From the NCBI RefSeq assembly GCF_005889725.1, contig NZ_VCKX01000003.1:59754-123753 (forward strand): a DNA stretch of 64,000 nt, in the 5' to 3' direction. The DNA is from Nonomuraea zeae (GTDB taxonomy: Bacteria; Actinomycetota; Actinomycetes; Streptosporangiales; Streptosporangiaceae). A program made the position numbers and the translations under genes. Of the stretch, positions 1 to 7,745 are shown piece by piece (position 1 is the first letter of the stretch; each line of letters begins with the position of its first letter). The notes beneath the pieces were generated by a model. The model saw only the letters and a program-made list of their open reading frames with translations, ran no database searches and was not told the DNA's origin.

Positions 1-1
1 A

Positions 2-574
2 GAGGAAACCGCACGACGCGAGTTCGAGCGCGAGAAGACGCGCCTGCGCAAGGAGGAGGCGCACTATCGGTCGGCGCTGGCGAAGCTGCTGAAGAACGGT
101 GCCGCATCCGCGGAGAGCGTGGATGAGTTGAAGGCCAAGCTGGAGGAGATCGGCGCGGCGGTCGCCGACGTCGAGGCTCGAGAAGCGAACACCCGGGCTG
201 GGTACGTGTACGTCATCTCCAACATCGGAGCCTTCGGAGAAAACGTCGTGAAGATCGGCATGACCCGTCGGCTGGAGCCTGAAGATCGTGTGCGCGAACT
301 GGGTGACGCATCGGTGCCATTCAGGTTCGACACGCATGCGTTGATCTTCAGCGAGGACGCGGTGGGGCTGGAGGCGCGACTGCACTCGGAGCTGAGCGAC
401 CATCGGCTCAACAAGGTGAACCTGCGACGAGAGTTCTTCCATGCCACTCCGGCCGAGGTGCGCGACCTGCTGCAGAAGATCGCTGGTCAACATCTCCTGG
501 AGTACCGCGACACGGCCGAAGCCCTGGAGTGGCGGCAGTCGGTCGGGGCTGCTGGAGCAGCCCTGCCAACGTAG
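2..574 (+). CDS. GIY-YIG (T5orf172/DUF4041-type) protein, C-terminal part
   Basis: The frame is open from base 2 to the TAG at 572-574, so the gene starts outside the window and about 190 C-terminal residues are visible. The first 60 residues are charged and helical (coiled-coil-like, rich in E, K and R). Then follows GYVYVISN...VVKIGMTRR and ...RVRELGDASVPF, the signature of the T5orf172 branch of the GIY-YIG nuclease fold. RREFFHATPAEVRDLL closes the domain. Family knowledge: such proteins pair an N-terminal coiled-coil DUF4041 region with this domain and are common in prophages and integrated elements. The substrate is not established. The phage-type affiliation fits the att-like repeats downstream. 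The frame may run a few residues beyond its original end, because the last residues are low complexity. Confidence 0.85.
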   Translation, partial: EETARREFEREKTRLRKEEAHYRSALAKLLKNGAASAESVDELKAKLEEIGAAVADVEAREANTRAGYVYVISNIGAFGENVVKIGMTRRLEPEDRVRELGDASVPFRFDTHALIFSEDAVGLEARLHSELSDHRLNKVNLRREFFHATPAEVRDLLQKIAGQHLLEYRDTAEALEWRQSVGAAGAALPT

Positions 575-814
575 CCTCGTCCGGGGGGCGGGGGATGGGA
601 TAGGCGCCATCCAACTGGTGGCGGTCCCCCGGCAGCATGGACCCGACGACAATCCCGGCCGGCTTCTCGGTCGCATCGCAGGCGGCGGCGTACATGCCAG
701 CAGCGCGGCCGGGCTCTTGACGTCGAGGACCGAGCACTCTTCCTTGAGCCGCGCGCTGCGGGGGTGGCGGCCCGAGGGCCGTTCTCATGCGCGGATCGCC
801 GCTCGGGCCGCACA
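575..814. other. no convincing gene
   Basis: This stretch separates the GIY-YIG gene from the convergent lipoprotein gene. Reading frames exist on both strands but show arginine/proline-rich shadow composition and no domain signature. I see no clear terminator hairpin. Confidence 0.5.
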
Positions 815-1234
815 TCATGCAAACGCCGCCAAGATGTCCATGGAGCCGTCCTCCGAGTTGCTGATCTTCAGATAGACCTCTTGACCATCCCTCTCCGTGC
901 TTACGCCGTCGAGCCCGTCGACACAACGGAAGCACCCATCCTGTGGGTCATCGATTCGATTCCATCCCTGGGCGAGAAACTTCTCGAATATCTGCTCGCT
1001 AGTCATCGTGTGACTCACTTTGAAGGCAAGAGAACCGCCGCTTCCGGAGTCGCAGTCGTCCTCTTCCATGGCGGTCTCGGCGATGGTCCTCGGGAGAAGA
1101 TCTTGAACGATCTGCTTGAGTTCGTCAATCTCCTGCTTTGCCTGCGTCTCGCAGATTGTGCCGCAGCCAGTCATTGAGGCAGCTAAGGCGATACCCGCGG
1201 TGAAGACTGCGCAGGTTCTCGTAAGGCTATTCAT
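815..1234 (-). CDS. small predicted lipoprotein, function unknown
   Basis: The 139-residue product starts MNSLTRTC followed by a hydrophobic segment ending in ASMTGC. That matches a lipobox-type signal with the cysteine as the likely lipidated residue, so the protein is predicted to be anchored on the outer face of the membrane. The mature part is acidic. It begins with a helical stretch (QAKQEIDELKQIVQDLL) and contains a CFRC motif near residue 110. The frame stays open well upstream, but the start at 1234 is chosen because it puts the signal peptide at the N-terminus. I do not recognise a family. The strand is opposite to the preceding gene and the spacing gives no operon partner. Confidence 0.6.
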   Translation of the reverse strand: MNSLTRTCAVFTAGIALAASMTGCGTICETQAKQEIDELKQIVQDLLPRTIAETAMEEDDCDSGSGGSLAFKVSHTMTSEQIFEKFLAQGWNRIDDPQDGCFRCVDGLDGVSTERDGQEVYLKISNSEDGSMDILAAFA

Positions 1235-1659
1235 ACTCTTTGGCTCCAGTGACTCGCGGAGAGCGACAGCAAAAGGACAGTCGCCCTCTCGGAGGTGACC
1301 TCCTGCATGGTTGTTGAAGGTATCGAACGAGCGATACGGAGGACAGCTGGAGTTTGCTGATGCGCGAAGCAGCTGGAGATGTCTGAGAGCCCGCGGTCCT
1401 AGCCGACACACCGGCCGGCCAGATCGGGCCGCACGAATGCTGCCCTTACGATCGCCTGCTCCTGGCCGGCCGACCAGGGTAGCTGGGGCGGAACTCAGGG
1501 AGACTTGCGATCGCTCGACCGGCATACACCCAGGTCAGCGTTTCCCCTGGTCAGATACTGTGATCTTGAAGGAGTTCCTAGCTGACAGCGCGGGTTCGAT
1601 TCCCGGCACCCGCTCTTACGACAACGAGCCGATCTACGGGTTTGATGTCTGTCTCGCAC
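1235..1659. other. intergenic stretch with decayed tRNA-Gly fragment
   Basis: No protein with recognisable features is encoded here on either strand. The only structured element is the tRNA 3'-end-like sequence at 1575-1616, listed separately. Overall composition is less GC-extreme than the core genes, as expected for mobile-element debris. Confidence 0.5.
1575..1616 (+). repeat. decayed tRNA-Gly(CCC) 3'-half, att-like repeat copy 1
   Basis: The stretch reads TTCCTAGCTGACAG, then GCGGGTTCGATTCCCGG and CACCCGCTC. This is the anticodon-loop 3' side, T-arm and 3' acceptor strand of an actinobacterial tRNA-Gly with a CCC anticodon. There is no matching 5' half upstream, and the sequence after CTC is not CCA-like. 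A second, more mutated copy in the same orientation lies at 3633-3675. The 3' ends of tRNA genes are common attachment sites for integrative elements, so a leftover att site is the likely explanation. Confidence 0.65.
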
Positions 1660-2442
1660 TCAGAACTCCAGTAGTCGGTTGCTAAGCCGCCCGATCAACT
1701 CCGGCACCTGAACATGCACAGGCCGATCACGGTAGCCGGGGAATCCTCCCCACCAGAGTGAGCAGCGGAGATATTCGACGAGCGAGATCGGCTCCTCAGC
1801 CGTCGTGCCCTCGACCAAGGGGTCTGGATCAGCGTTCGGGAGATGGACACCGTGACCTCCTCCGCTGTAGTTGGCCTTGGCTGCCGCATCGGGTGCGATG
1901 TCGAAGAAGAAGCCGTCTTCGTGGAACCTGCACTGCTCGTCTTCTTCCGGATCTGTGCATGCGCAGCCCAGGCTGAGGTCTCCAACAGCCGAATCCAACA
2001 TGTCTCGCAGCATTACGCCCGAGTGAAGGACCAGGGGATCCGGCCCGCAGTCCCAAGGCTCCCCTGGCGGCTCGTGGTAACGGACGTGGGGCAGCAGTGT
2101 GCCTCCATCTCCGCATAGATCAACCACACCCACCACCTCCAGGCAGGCGCGAAGCGCCACAGGGAGGGGGCCAAGGATGGATTCGGCCTTGGCGATGGCA
2201 TCGAAATCGGCCGTCGTCGGCGGCTGCCGGACCGCATCAGGACAGGCGAACCTGTACCCCGCAGACCAAAGCCGGTCCACCAAGACATCGGCATTGACAG
2301 CCACGCGCCGCATAGTCTCCCGGGCAACGTCCTCGGCATCCTCGCGCAGGCTCGACGGCACTCCAGCCGACCCGAAGGCGCGCATCTCATTCCACACGGG
2401 AACGTAGTCACCTGACCGATACCTTCTGGCCCACGACGCCAC
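1660..2442 (-). CDS. SMI1/KNR4-like hypothetical protein
   Basis: The product has 260 residues. It opens with WARRYRSGDYVPVWNEM, contains an AKAESILGPLPVALRACLEVVGVVDL block around residues 85-110, and ends with acidic loops and a WWGGFPG stretch. The block in which a glycine-proline turn precedes a conserved L-x-x-L helix and an E-V-G turn resembles the SMI1/KNR4 (SUKH) fold. That fold is often found in immunity proteins of contact-dependent or polymorphic toxin systems. No cognate toxin is visible next to it. The gene sits between the two tRNA-Gly fragments with the VapBC pair, which suggests it is accessory cargo. The family assignment is from pattern only. Confidence 0.6.
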   Translation of the reverse strand: MASWARRYRSGDYVPVWNEMRAFGSAGVPSSLREDAEDVARETMRRVAVNADVLVDRLWSAGYRFACPDAVRQPPTTADFDAIAKAESILGPLPVALRACLEVVGVVDLCGDGGTLLPHVRYHEPPGEPWDCGPDPLVLHSGVMLRDMLDSAVGDLSLGCACTDPEEDEQCRFHEDGFFFDIAPDAAAKANYSGGGHGVHLPNADPDPLVEGTTAEEPISLVEYLRCSLWWGGFPGYRDRPVHVQVPELIGRLSNRLLEF

Positions 2443-2654
2443 GGCGACGATGTTAGATCAAGCCGCGCAGCAGGGGCTCCGAATACCTGATCATGATCTG
2501 GCGACGGTACGAGACCAGCGCCACAAGCTCGGCACGGAAGCCCAGGTGGGCCGATGGATTCGGTGTCTGGGCCTTGACGTTTTCTCATGCTGTTGATCTC
2601 TGCGTCCCGTTGGGGTCATGATCACCTGTCAGAACCAGCAGTACGGGGCATAAC

Positions 2655-3068
2655 TTAAACCTTGATAACGGTGACGCGTGCACCACACAGCGCGGCGAGG
2701 TCCTCGGGGTCGGAGGTGAGGACGGTGACAGGGCCTGGGGCGGCGAGGGCGGTGGCGCTGAGCATGGCATCGATGGCGTACTTGTGCCCGTGCAGGCCGG
2801 CGTTGGACAAAAGTGTGGCGGCGTGGCGGGCGATTGGTTCGGTGATCGGTTCGATGACAAGACGGGACAGCGTCCACTCCAGAGCCGGTCGGTTCACGTG
2901 AGGGTGGACCACCTCGACGAGGGTGACGGCAGAGGTGATGACGCGGAGGTCGTCAGCACGGGCGAGAGCAAGCCACGCGGTGACCGTACGGTCGCGCAGA
3001 ACGGCCTTGGCCAGTCCTTCGCTGTCGAGGACAAGGGTGCCGCCAGGAGTAGCGGGCGAACGGGTCAC
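2655..3068 (-). CDS. VapC-type PIN domain ribonuclease toxin
   Basis: The 137-residue product has the length and layout of VapC toxins. The first acidic residue is in VLDSEG, the next in TLVEVVHPH, the third in YAIDAMLSA and the fourth in LTSDPEDL near the C-terminus. In this family these carboxylates hold Mg2+ or Mn2+ in the RNase active site, usually cutting tRNA or rRNA. The GTG start at 3068 lies inside the last codons of the antitoxin gene (GTGA overlap, 3065-3068), so the two are translationally coupled. The stop is followed by about 210 bases without a gene. Confidence 0.85.
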   Translation of the reverse strand: MTRSPATPGGTLVLDSEGLAKAVLRDRTVTAWLALARADDLRVITSAVTLVEVVHPHVNRPALEWTLSRLVIEPITEPIARHAATLLSNAGLHGHKYAIDAMLSATALAAPGPVTVLTSDPEDLAALCGARVTVIKV

Positions 3069-3325
3069 GCAGCCGCCCCACCATTGGGCTGTCCCTGCCG
3101 GGCGTGGTGGAGTTGGTCGCGCAATGCCTGGACCTCGTCGTCGGTGATGGGGCCATGCTCGGCCTCGGCTACTTGGATGAGTTCGCTGAGGTTGTCGCGC
3201 TCGATCTGGCGGGCGACGGCGGCGGCGACGTAAGCGGACAGGCCGGAAGGGCCACTCCGGGATCGGGCGGCCTCGGCGATGTCACGCGGCATGGTGATCG
3301 AATACTTGCCGGTAGGCTCAGTCAT
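3065..3325 (-). CDS. VapB-type ribbon-helix-helix antitoxin
   Basis: The 86-residue product begins MTEPTGKYSITMPRDIAEAAR. This is the beta strand and first helix of a ribbon-helix-helix DNA-binding domain. GLSAYVAAAVARQIERDNL supplies the second helix and dimer interface. The acidic C-terminal tail (AEAEHGPITDDEVQALRDQL) is the part expected to wrap the toxin. The start at 3325 is chosen over longer in-frame extensions because homologous antitoxins begin exactly here and a promoter-like element lies just upstream. As in other VapBC operons, the complex is expected to repress its own promoter. Confidence 0.85.
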   Translation of the reverse strand: MTEPTGKYSITMPRDIAEAARSRSGPSGLSAYVAAAVARQIERDNLSELIQVAEAEHGPITDDEVQALRDQLHHARQGQPNGGAAA

Positions 3326-3332
3326 GCCCTTT

Positions 3333-3362
3333 ATCCTACCGTCTATCCTCCCGCGATGTCGC
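3333..3362 (-). promoter_or_regulatory. putative vapBC promoter giving a leaderless transcript
   Basis: On the minus strand, TAGGAT (3333-3338) lies seven bases before the antitoxin ATG, with GCGACA (3357-3362) 18 bases further upstream. The spacing suits a sigma-70-type promoter. Transcription would begin at or next to the start codon, so the mRNA would have no leader. Confidence 0.35.
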
Positions 3363-4091
3363 GGCCGCCTTGCTATCGTCCGGGAGAACCCGTCGTCAGT
3401 GGTTGCGCACCCGCGAGAGCTGAGCGCTCTCCTTGCTCCTCTCGAAGCGAGATGACGGCAGACGGGGATGATCAGGCGGGCGGGGTACGCGCGTGGCGCG
3501 AGAAACACAGGTCGCGGGCTGATCGCTGGCCCATTAGCGGGCCATCGGAAGAGGTGATGAGGGGTCAATCGCGGTCATCACGACCGGCTCGCTGCCCAGC
3601 TCGGGACCTCCGTGGGTAAGTGATCGATGCGGTTCCCAAGCTGACAGTGCGGATTCGATACCCGTCACCTGCTCTCGGCGCACAAGAGGCCGCTCAGGGA
3701 TCGGTTCCTGATTTTCCATGCTCGATCCGTCTCGATCTCGGCTGTCCGTCATGCCGAATGGCCTACTCCTCAACCAGGCCATCGAGCGGACAGCATCGTC
3801 TCGACGGACGTGCGCGAGCGTGCGTATGACTGTCCACACCGCGCGCTGGCAACCGTCAGGCAGTACGACATGGCGGCGTATGGCACGTTCGACACGGAGA
3901 CGGTTTTCCGGCCTTGCGCTCGGTGTCTTCGTCCCACGATGCAACCTACTTCTGGGCTACGTTCGTCGGGTGATGGGCCGGTTCATTCCAATCGATCGCG
4001 GTCTCTTCCCAGCTCAACTAAGTGACGCAGCGACCGGGCGACGTAGTCGAGGATGACGATCCCGGTATGGCTCGACGCCGCCCGTCGCCGA
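3363..4091. other. gene-free debris around second tRNA-Gly fragment
   Basis: About 730 bases without a convincing coding region on either strand. The longer frames show no domain motif and have shadow-like composition. The only recognisable element is the tRNA-like repeat at 3633-3675. The stretch is consistent with deleted remains of an integrated element. Confidence 0.5.
3633..3675 (+). repeat. decayed tRNA-Gly(CCC) 3'-half, att-like repeat copy 2
   Basis: The stretch reads TTCCCAAGCTGACAG, then GCGGATTCGATACCCGT and CACCTGCTCT. It includes the CCC anticodon loop side, then the T-arm and acceptor strand of tRNA-Gly with several substitutions that break T-stem and acceptor pairing. It aligns over its whole length with the copy at 1575-1616 with one gap and a few mismatches. 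The pair brackets about 2 kb of cargo, including the SMI1-like gene and VapBC. Confidence 0.65.
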
Positions 4092-4667
4092 TCAACTGTG
4101 TCGGGTCGGCCGGTAGGTCAGCACCTGCGTGTGGCCGTCGAAGGTCCGGGCCTCGAGCAGTTCGAGGTCGAAGTCGTCCGTACCGTCGAAGATCCGGTCC
4201 ACGCCGGTCGTCCCGGATATCACTGGGAAGATCGTCACCTCGATGGTGTCGATCAGGCCGGCGTTCAGCAGGGCCCGGTTGAGCGTCAGGCTGCCGTGGG
4301 AGCGCAGCGGCACATCGGAGTCGGCCTTGAGACGCGTGACCACCTCGACAGGGTCGCCGGACTCGATGGTCGTGTCCGGCCACTCGAGCGGTTCGGTCAG
4401 CCGGCTGGAGAGCACCGTGACCGGGGACTCGAACATGCGGGTGATCCACGCGTCGAACAGGCTGCGGTCGAAGCCCGGCCTGAGGAACGGCGCGTTCGAG
4501 GAGTAGGTCTTGGCCCCGAGCACCATGCGTAGCGGGTCGCGGTAGGCAGCGGCGCGATGGGCGAGGAACTCCGGGCCCTGCTTGCCCCAGTAGCCGCCCC
4601 AGTCGCCGTTGTGGTTGGCGAAGCCGTCGAGCGTGGAGAAGATGTCGAAGGTGTAGGTGGCAGTCAT
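4092..4667 (-). CDS. dihydrofolate reductase family protein (RibD C-terminal type)
   Basis: The 191-residue product starts MTATYTFDIFSTLDGFA and continues with a glycine- and tryptophan-rich loop, LGAKTYSSNAPF, and a C-terminal LIDTIEVTIFPVISGTTGVDRIF. This is the layout of the DHFR/RibD-C superfamily proteins common in actinomycetes (YyaP/YwjB-like). They bind a pyridine nucleotide and reduce small pterin- or pyrimidine-like substrates. The real substrate is unknown for most members, and it need not be dihydrofolate. The start codon is the obvious ATG at 4667, with a purine-rich GGAGACACC just upstream. It stands alone on its strand beside an integrase remnant. Confidence 0.85.
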   Translation of the reverse strand: MTATYTFDIFSTLDGFANHNGDWGGYWGKQGPEFLAHRAAAYRDPLRMVLGAKTYSSNAPFLRPGFDRSLFDAWITRMFESPVTVLSSRLTEPLEWPDTTIESGDPVEVVTRLKADSDVPLRSHGSLTLNRALLNAGLIDTIEVTIFPVISGTTGVDRIFDGTDDFDLELLEARTFDGHTQVLTYRPTRHS

Positions 4668-4766
4668 GGTGTCTCCTTGCCGGAAGCGGGTCGCGGGCGC
4701 CTTGTGGCGGCCTCACCCCTGCTACGAACACCACCGCCCCGATCCGACACCCCTCCCGGATTTCTT

Positions 4767-4900
4767 TCACAGGTCGGCTCTCCTGGCCGCGTGCTGGTAG
4801 TCACGGCCGCTCGGATGTTGTCCTGTCCCATGCGGGCCATGAGGTCCTTGAGTCCAGCGCCAGACCCGATGATCGCCTTTGAGAGCACGGTACCGGTCAT
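4767..4900 (-). pseudogene. C-terminal remnant of a tyrosine-family integrase
   Basis: On the minus strand one frame reads ...TGTVLSKAI..GSGAGLKDLMARMGQDNIRAA. The frame then breaks. One base over, at 4799 down to 4767, it reads YQHAARRADL and a stop. Together these match the end of actinobacterial phage-type integrases, where the pattern is TLKDLMARMGH..x..RAAxxYQHA and the tyrosine is the catalytic nucleophile. Five bases rather than six lie between the alanine and tyrosine codons, so a one-base deletion destroyed the frame. Everything N-terminal to the GLKDLM block is unrecognisable. This supports past integration at the tRNA-Gly-like sites about 1-3 kb away. Confidence 0.6.
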
Positions 4901-5007
4901 GTCCACCTGCTTGAGACGGCGCCGCAGCAAGATCTGGAGCGTGGCCGGGGTGATCAGGGAAGCCGCACCTACGGCCATGCGAGCTCTCTCAGCTCAGTAC
5001 CCGGGCG

Positions 5008-5286
5008 GTGCGTAATGAAGGCGATCCACTTTTCATGCGCTACCGGGTCGGACCCGGCGCCTGGCGGCGAGATCTGACGGACTTACGCGCCTACAGTGTG
5101 GAAGTGGCCGAAGATGAGGCAGACGGGCTGGTCTCCGGCTCACCATGGCCCGACGAGCGTACATGCGGTGAATGTGGAGAGCCGTACCGCGTTGACACCC
5201 GTGGGAAAAGCGGGCCATTTCACTTTCGGGCAATGTGGATGGACGCCGGGATGGAGACGACCGTCAGGATCACCGGCCACCAATGA
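5008..5286 (+). CDS. hypothetical protein with CGEC motif
   Basis: A possible 92-residue product. A later start at 5035 (MRYRVGPGAWRRDLTDL) is equally plausible. It carries a single CxxC (TCGECGEPYRVDTRGK) that could be half of a zinc knuckle, and it has no second cysteine pair. Base composition is less GC-rich than the core genes. I do not recognise it, and it may not be a gene. It lies between the integrase remnant and a convergent nucleotidyltransferase gene, separated by about 170 bases. Confidence 0.3.
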   Translation: MRNEGDPLFMRYRVGPGAWRRDLTDLRAYSVEVAEDEADGLVSGSPWPDERTCGECGEPYRVDTRGKSGPFHFRAMWMDAGMETTVRITGHQ

Positions 5287-5453
5287 AATGACCGAGCGTA
5301 GGGGACAGCGGACTCTCTTGGTGCCGGAAGGCAGGTCGCTCCAACCTGGCTGCATCTGGGCGATGCCTTCGAATCGAGCGATGGAGCCGTACGGCGTCGC
5401 TGAGTGATGGCGCAGACGTCAAACTCGGGCGCGAGTCGCCGACCCTTTGGCAG

Positions 5454-6068
5454 CTATCGGGAACGGCAGAGGCGGTCGTTGACCAAGCGCCGGTGCTCCG
5501 CCGAAAGGCCGTGAGCCGCCATGGCCCTGTGCAGAAGCTCGGCATCGAACCCCTGCGCCGCCATGTGATCGAGGAGAGGTCCGTATCGATCGGGCCGATC
5601 GCGGAAGAGTTCTGTGGCCAACCGCAGTTCCAGGCGCACCGCAGGAACGCGGTGCGAGCCACACGGGATCAAGACATAGTGCTGCCACGGGCCACGGCCG
5701 ATGCACTCCATCTCATCGGAGTCGGTCTCCCGCTCAACCGTGCTGATCTCTAAATGGACCCCGCTCACCTCGTACCTGGCGAAATACTGCGAACTTTCGG
5801 GGATCCAAGAGGCCGCATACAAACAGGGGAAGGACGAGAGGGCAGCGGCGAACGTGTTCACGTCCTCCCGCCGAGCCACTAAGAGGTCGACATCTCCGAC
5901 AGGAAGCCGCACACCTTGTAGAAGAGCGGCACCTGTGCCACCCACGCGGTACGCCGGGTCGGCTCCCACAGCCTTCAGCGCGGTGAGAGCCGTGTCTAAC
6001 GCCGATGTCACGTCCGCCAGCTGCAGAGATGTCTCGCCAGTTCCCATGACGGCAGGGTACTCATTCAC
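5454..6068 (-). CDS. nucleotidyltransferase-fold protein
   Basis: The 204-residue product contains YRVGGTGAALLQGVRL followed by PVGDVDLLVAR. That is the GG(S/T)..AL...G and DxD arrangement of the minimal nucleotidyltransferase / AbiEii-like superfamily. A third acidic position is plausible in VHLEIST. The C-terminal third is helical. Family members transfer nucleotides to RNA, protein or drugs, and some act as toxins or phage-defence factors. The substrate here cannot be read. The start is ATG at 6068. There is no partner gene of MNT/HEPN or AbiEi type nearby. Confidence 0.6.
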   Translation of the reverse strand: MNEYPAVMGTGETSLQLADVTSALDTALTALKAVGADPAYRVGGTGAALLQGVRLPVGDVDLLVARREDVNTFAAALSSFPCLYAASWIPESSQYFARYEVSGVHLEISTVERETDSDEMECIGRGPWQHYVLIPCGSHRVPAVRLELRLATELFRDRPDRYGPLLDHMAAQGFDAELLHRAMAAHGLSAEHRRLVNDRLCRSR

Positions 6069-6334
6069 AATCCTCCATCGTCAGGCCGCTCGGAGAGAAA
6101 GCCCGATGAGAGAGGTACGTGCGCGATCTGGGCGGCCGTACGAGCGCTCCGGCCTTTGTGAGTGTCAAGCGGTGGTACTCCGCCTGCCTTGACGGCACGA
6201 CCCCGGGTCCTGCCCTCAGCCTCGACCCAATCTCCGTTTCGGCCGCCGTCCCGCCATGACCTGACTTTCGACAGGGGTGCGAGCTGACGATCGGCGGTGT
6301 GTTCGCCTGGATCGTCCGCGACAGGCTCGCCCCC

Positions 6335-7045
6335 ATGAACCCGTACTTTCCCGGCCGGTGGATCGGCGGTGTGACGCTCGTCCTGGGTCCGGTCGTCATG
6401 TGCGCCGGATACCTGATGCGCTACCTGAGCTCGACCATCCCCCTCTCCTCCCAGCAGCAGGCGTGGGCCGAGGCGCAGCCGTTCGCGGCCCCCGGGCAGC
6501 TCCTCGCCTACACCTCGCAACCCGCCCTGGTCACCCTCTCCTACGCGGTCTTCACGCTGGGGGCGGTGCTGCTCTTTCCCGCCTTCGTCGCGCTGGCCCA
6601 GCGGGTCGGAGGCGGACTCGCGTTCTGGGGGGCCACCCTGCTGGTGGCGGGGCTCTTCGCCCGGCTGTACTTCGCCGGTGCCGACCAGAGCGCCTTCCAG
6701 CTCACCGAGGTGGTCGGGCTGGAGCAGGCGACGAACGCCGTCATGACGGAGTACGTCGACATCTCCTACGGGCCGTGGCGGGTGCCGGTCTGGGCCTCGG
6801 CCGGTCAGTACGCGGGCACGCTCCTGCTGGCCATCGCCGCCTGGCGTTCGGGCGTGTTCGGCACCGCCCGCGCCTTGATGCTGCTGGTGGCGGGAGGCAC
6901 CTGGATGGGCGTGCTGAAGGCCGCCTCGATCCCCGACGTGGTGGTCACCGGCCTGCTCTGCGTGGCCCTGGTCCCGCTGGGCACGCAAGTGCTGCGGGCC
7001 CGGCCACCGGCCCCGGCCGGCCGATCCCGGGTGCTGAGCTGGTGA
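6335..7045 (+). CDS. multi-pass membrane protein, function unknown
   Basis: The product has about 236 residues and at least six hydrophobic segments (GGVTLVLGPVVMCAGYLM, LSYAVFTLGAVLLFPAFVAL, LAFWGATLLVAGLFARLYF, AGQYAGTLLLAIAAW, a glycine-rich one, VVVTGLLCVALVPLG). It resembles the uncharacterised 'DUF4386-like' hydrophobic proteins of actinomycetes, but I cannot assign a family securely. A GTG at 6299 would add 12 residues. The ATG at 6335 is preferred because it puts a short cytoplasmic tail before the first membrane segment. It is transcribed toward a GNAT gene 125 bases downstream. Confidence 0.7.
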   Translation: MNPYFPGRWIGGVTLVLGPVVMCAGYLMRYLSSTIPLSSQQQAWAEAQPFAAPGQLLAYTSQPALVTLSYAVFTLGAVLLFPAFVALAQRVGGGLAFWGATLLVAGLFARLYFAGADQSAFQLTEVVGLEQATNAVMTEYVDISYGPWRVPVWASAGQYAGTLLLAIAAWRSGVFGTARALMLLVAGGTWMGVLKAASIPDVVVTGLLCVALVPLGTQVLRARPPAPAGRSRVLSW

Positions 7046-7169
7046 GCGAAGCCGCGGCCCGCCCGGCGAGCCCGCCACAATTTTGCCCGGTGACGGCGAC
7101 GCTCTCGCTCCCCGGATCGGAGCTTCTCCTTGCACGGGCGGTATCCGGTGGGCCGATAACATCACGTTC

Positions 7170-7745
7170 GTGGTGAATTGGGAACTTCGGCGCGCTTTGC
7201 TGGCGGACCTCGAAGCGCTGGTCGAGGTGCGGGTCGTCGTGATGCGGCCGGACCTGGAGCGGCTCGGGCGGTATGACGAGCAGCGGGTGGGGCAGCGGCT
7301 GCGGGACGCCTTCACGCCAGGGCACACCTGGGTGATCGGAGTGGCCGGCACCCTGGCCGGCTGCGTGGCGTTGCGGCCGGCCGAGGATGCCTACTGGCTG
7401 GAGCACTTCTATCTGACCCCGGAGTTCCAGGGCAGGGGCCTCGGTTCCGCGGTGCTGCGCAGCCTGCTGGAACGGTGCGACCGCGAAGAGGCCGTGGTCC
7501 GGCTGAACGTGCTGCAGGGCAGCCCCGCCCGACGGCTGTACGAGCGGCACGGGTTCACGTTGGAGACCGAGGACGCGGTGGACGTGTTCATGGTGCGCGG
7601 CGCGTCAGAAGTACGGGGTCCAGCCGGTCCCGACGGGGGTCGCCGGGCCGAACCGGTTGCTCCCCTTGCCGTTCCAGAGGTACAGGGTGTCGTCACTGAC
7701 GGCGCCGATGTCGGTGTGACCGTCTTCGTTGACGTTGCCCAGTGA
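7170..7745 (+). CDS. GNAT family N-acetyltransferase with read-through tail
   Basis: A GNAT fold is clear. LEHFYLTPEFQGRGLGSAVLRSLLE gives strand 4 and the acetyl-CoA P-loop (Q-G-R-G-L-G), and ARRLYERHGFTLETEDAVDVFMVR is the C-terminal strand pair where such proteins normally end. The GTG at 7170 (or 7173) starts directly before the first beta strand. The frame does not stop after MVRG. It runs on 46 more residues antisense to the end of the convergent LamG/FG-GAP gene, which ends at 7605. The tail has no domain character and probably reflects loss of the native stop. The substrate is unknown. Confidence 0.8.
   Translation: MVNWELRRALLADLEALVEVRVVVMRPDLERLGRYDEQRVGQRLRDAFTPGHTWVIGVAGTLAGCVALRPAEDAYWLEHFYLTPEFQGRGLGSAVLRSLLERCDREEAVVRLNVLQGSPARRLYERHGFTLETEDAVDVFMVRGASEVRGPAGPDGGRRAEPVAPLAVPEVQGVVTDGADVGVTVFVDVAQ

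Noticed and set aside
1575..1616. Functional tRNA gene
   Set aside because: Only the 3' half is present and no D-arm or acceptor 5' strand exists upstream; it is listed as a repeat instead. The same applies to 3633-3675.
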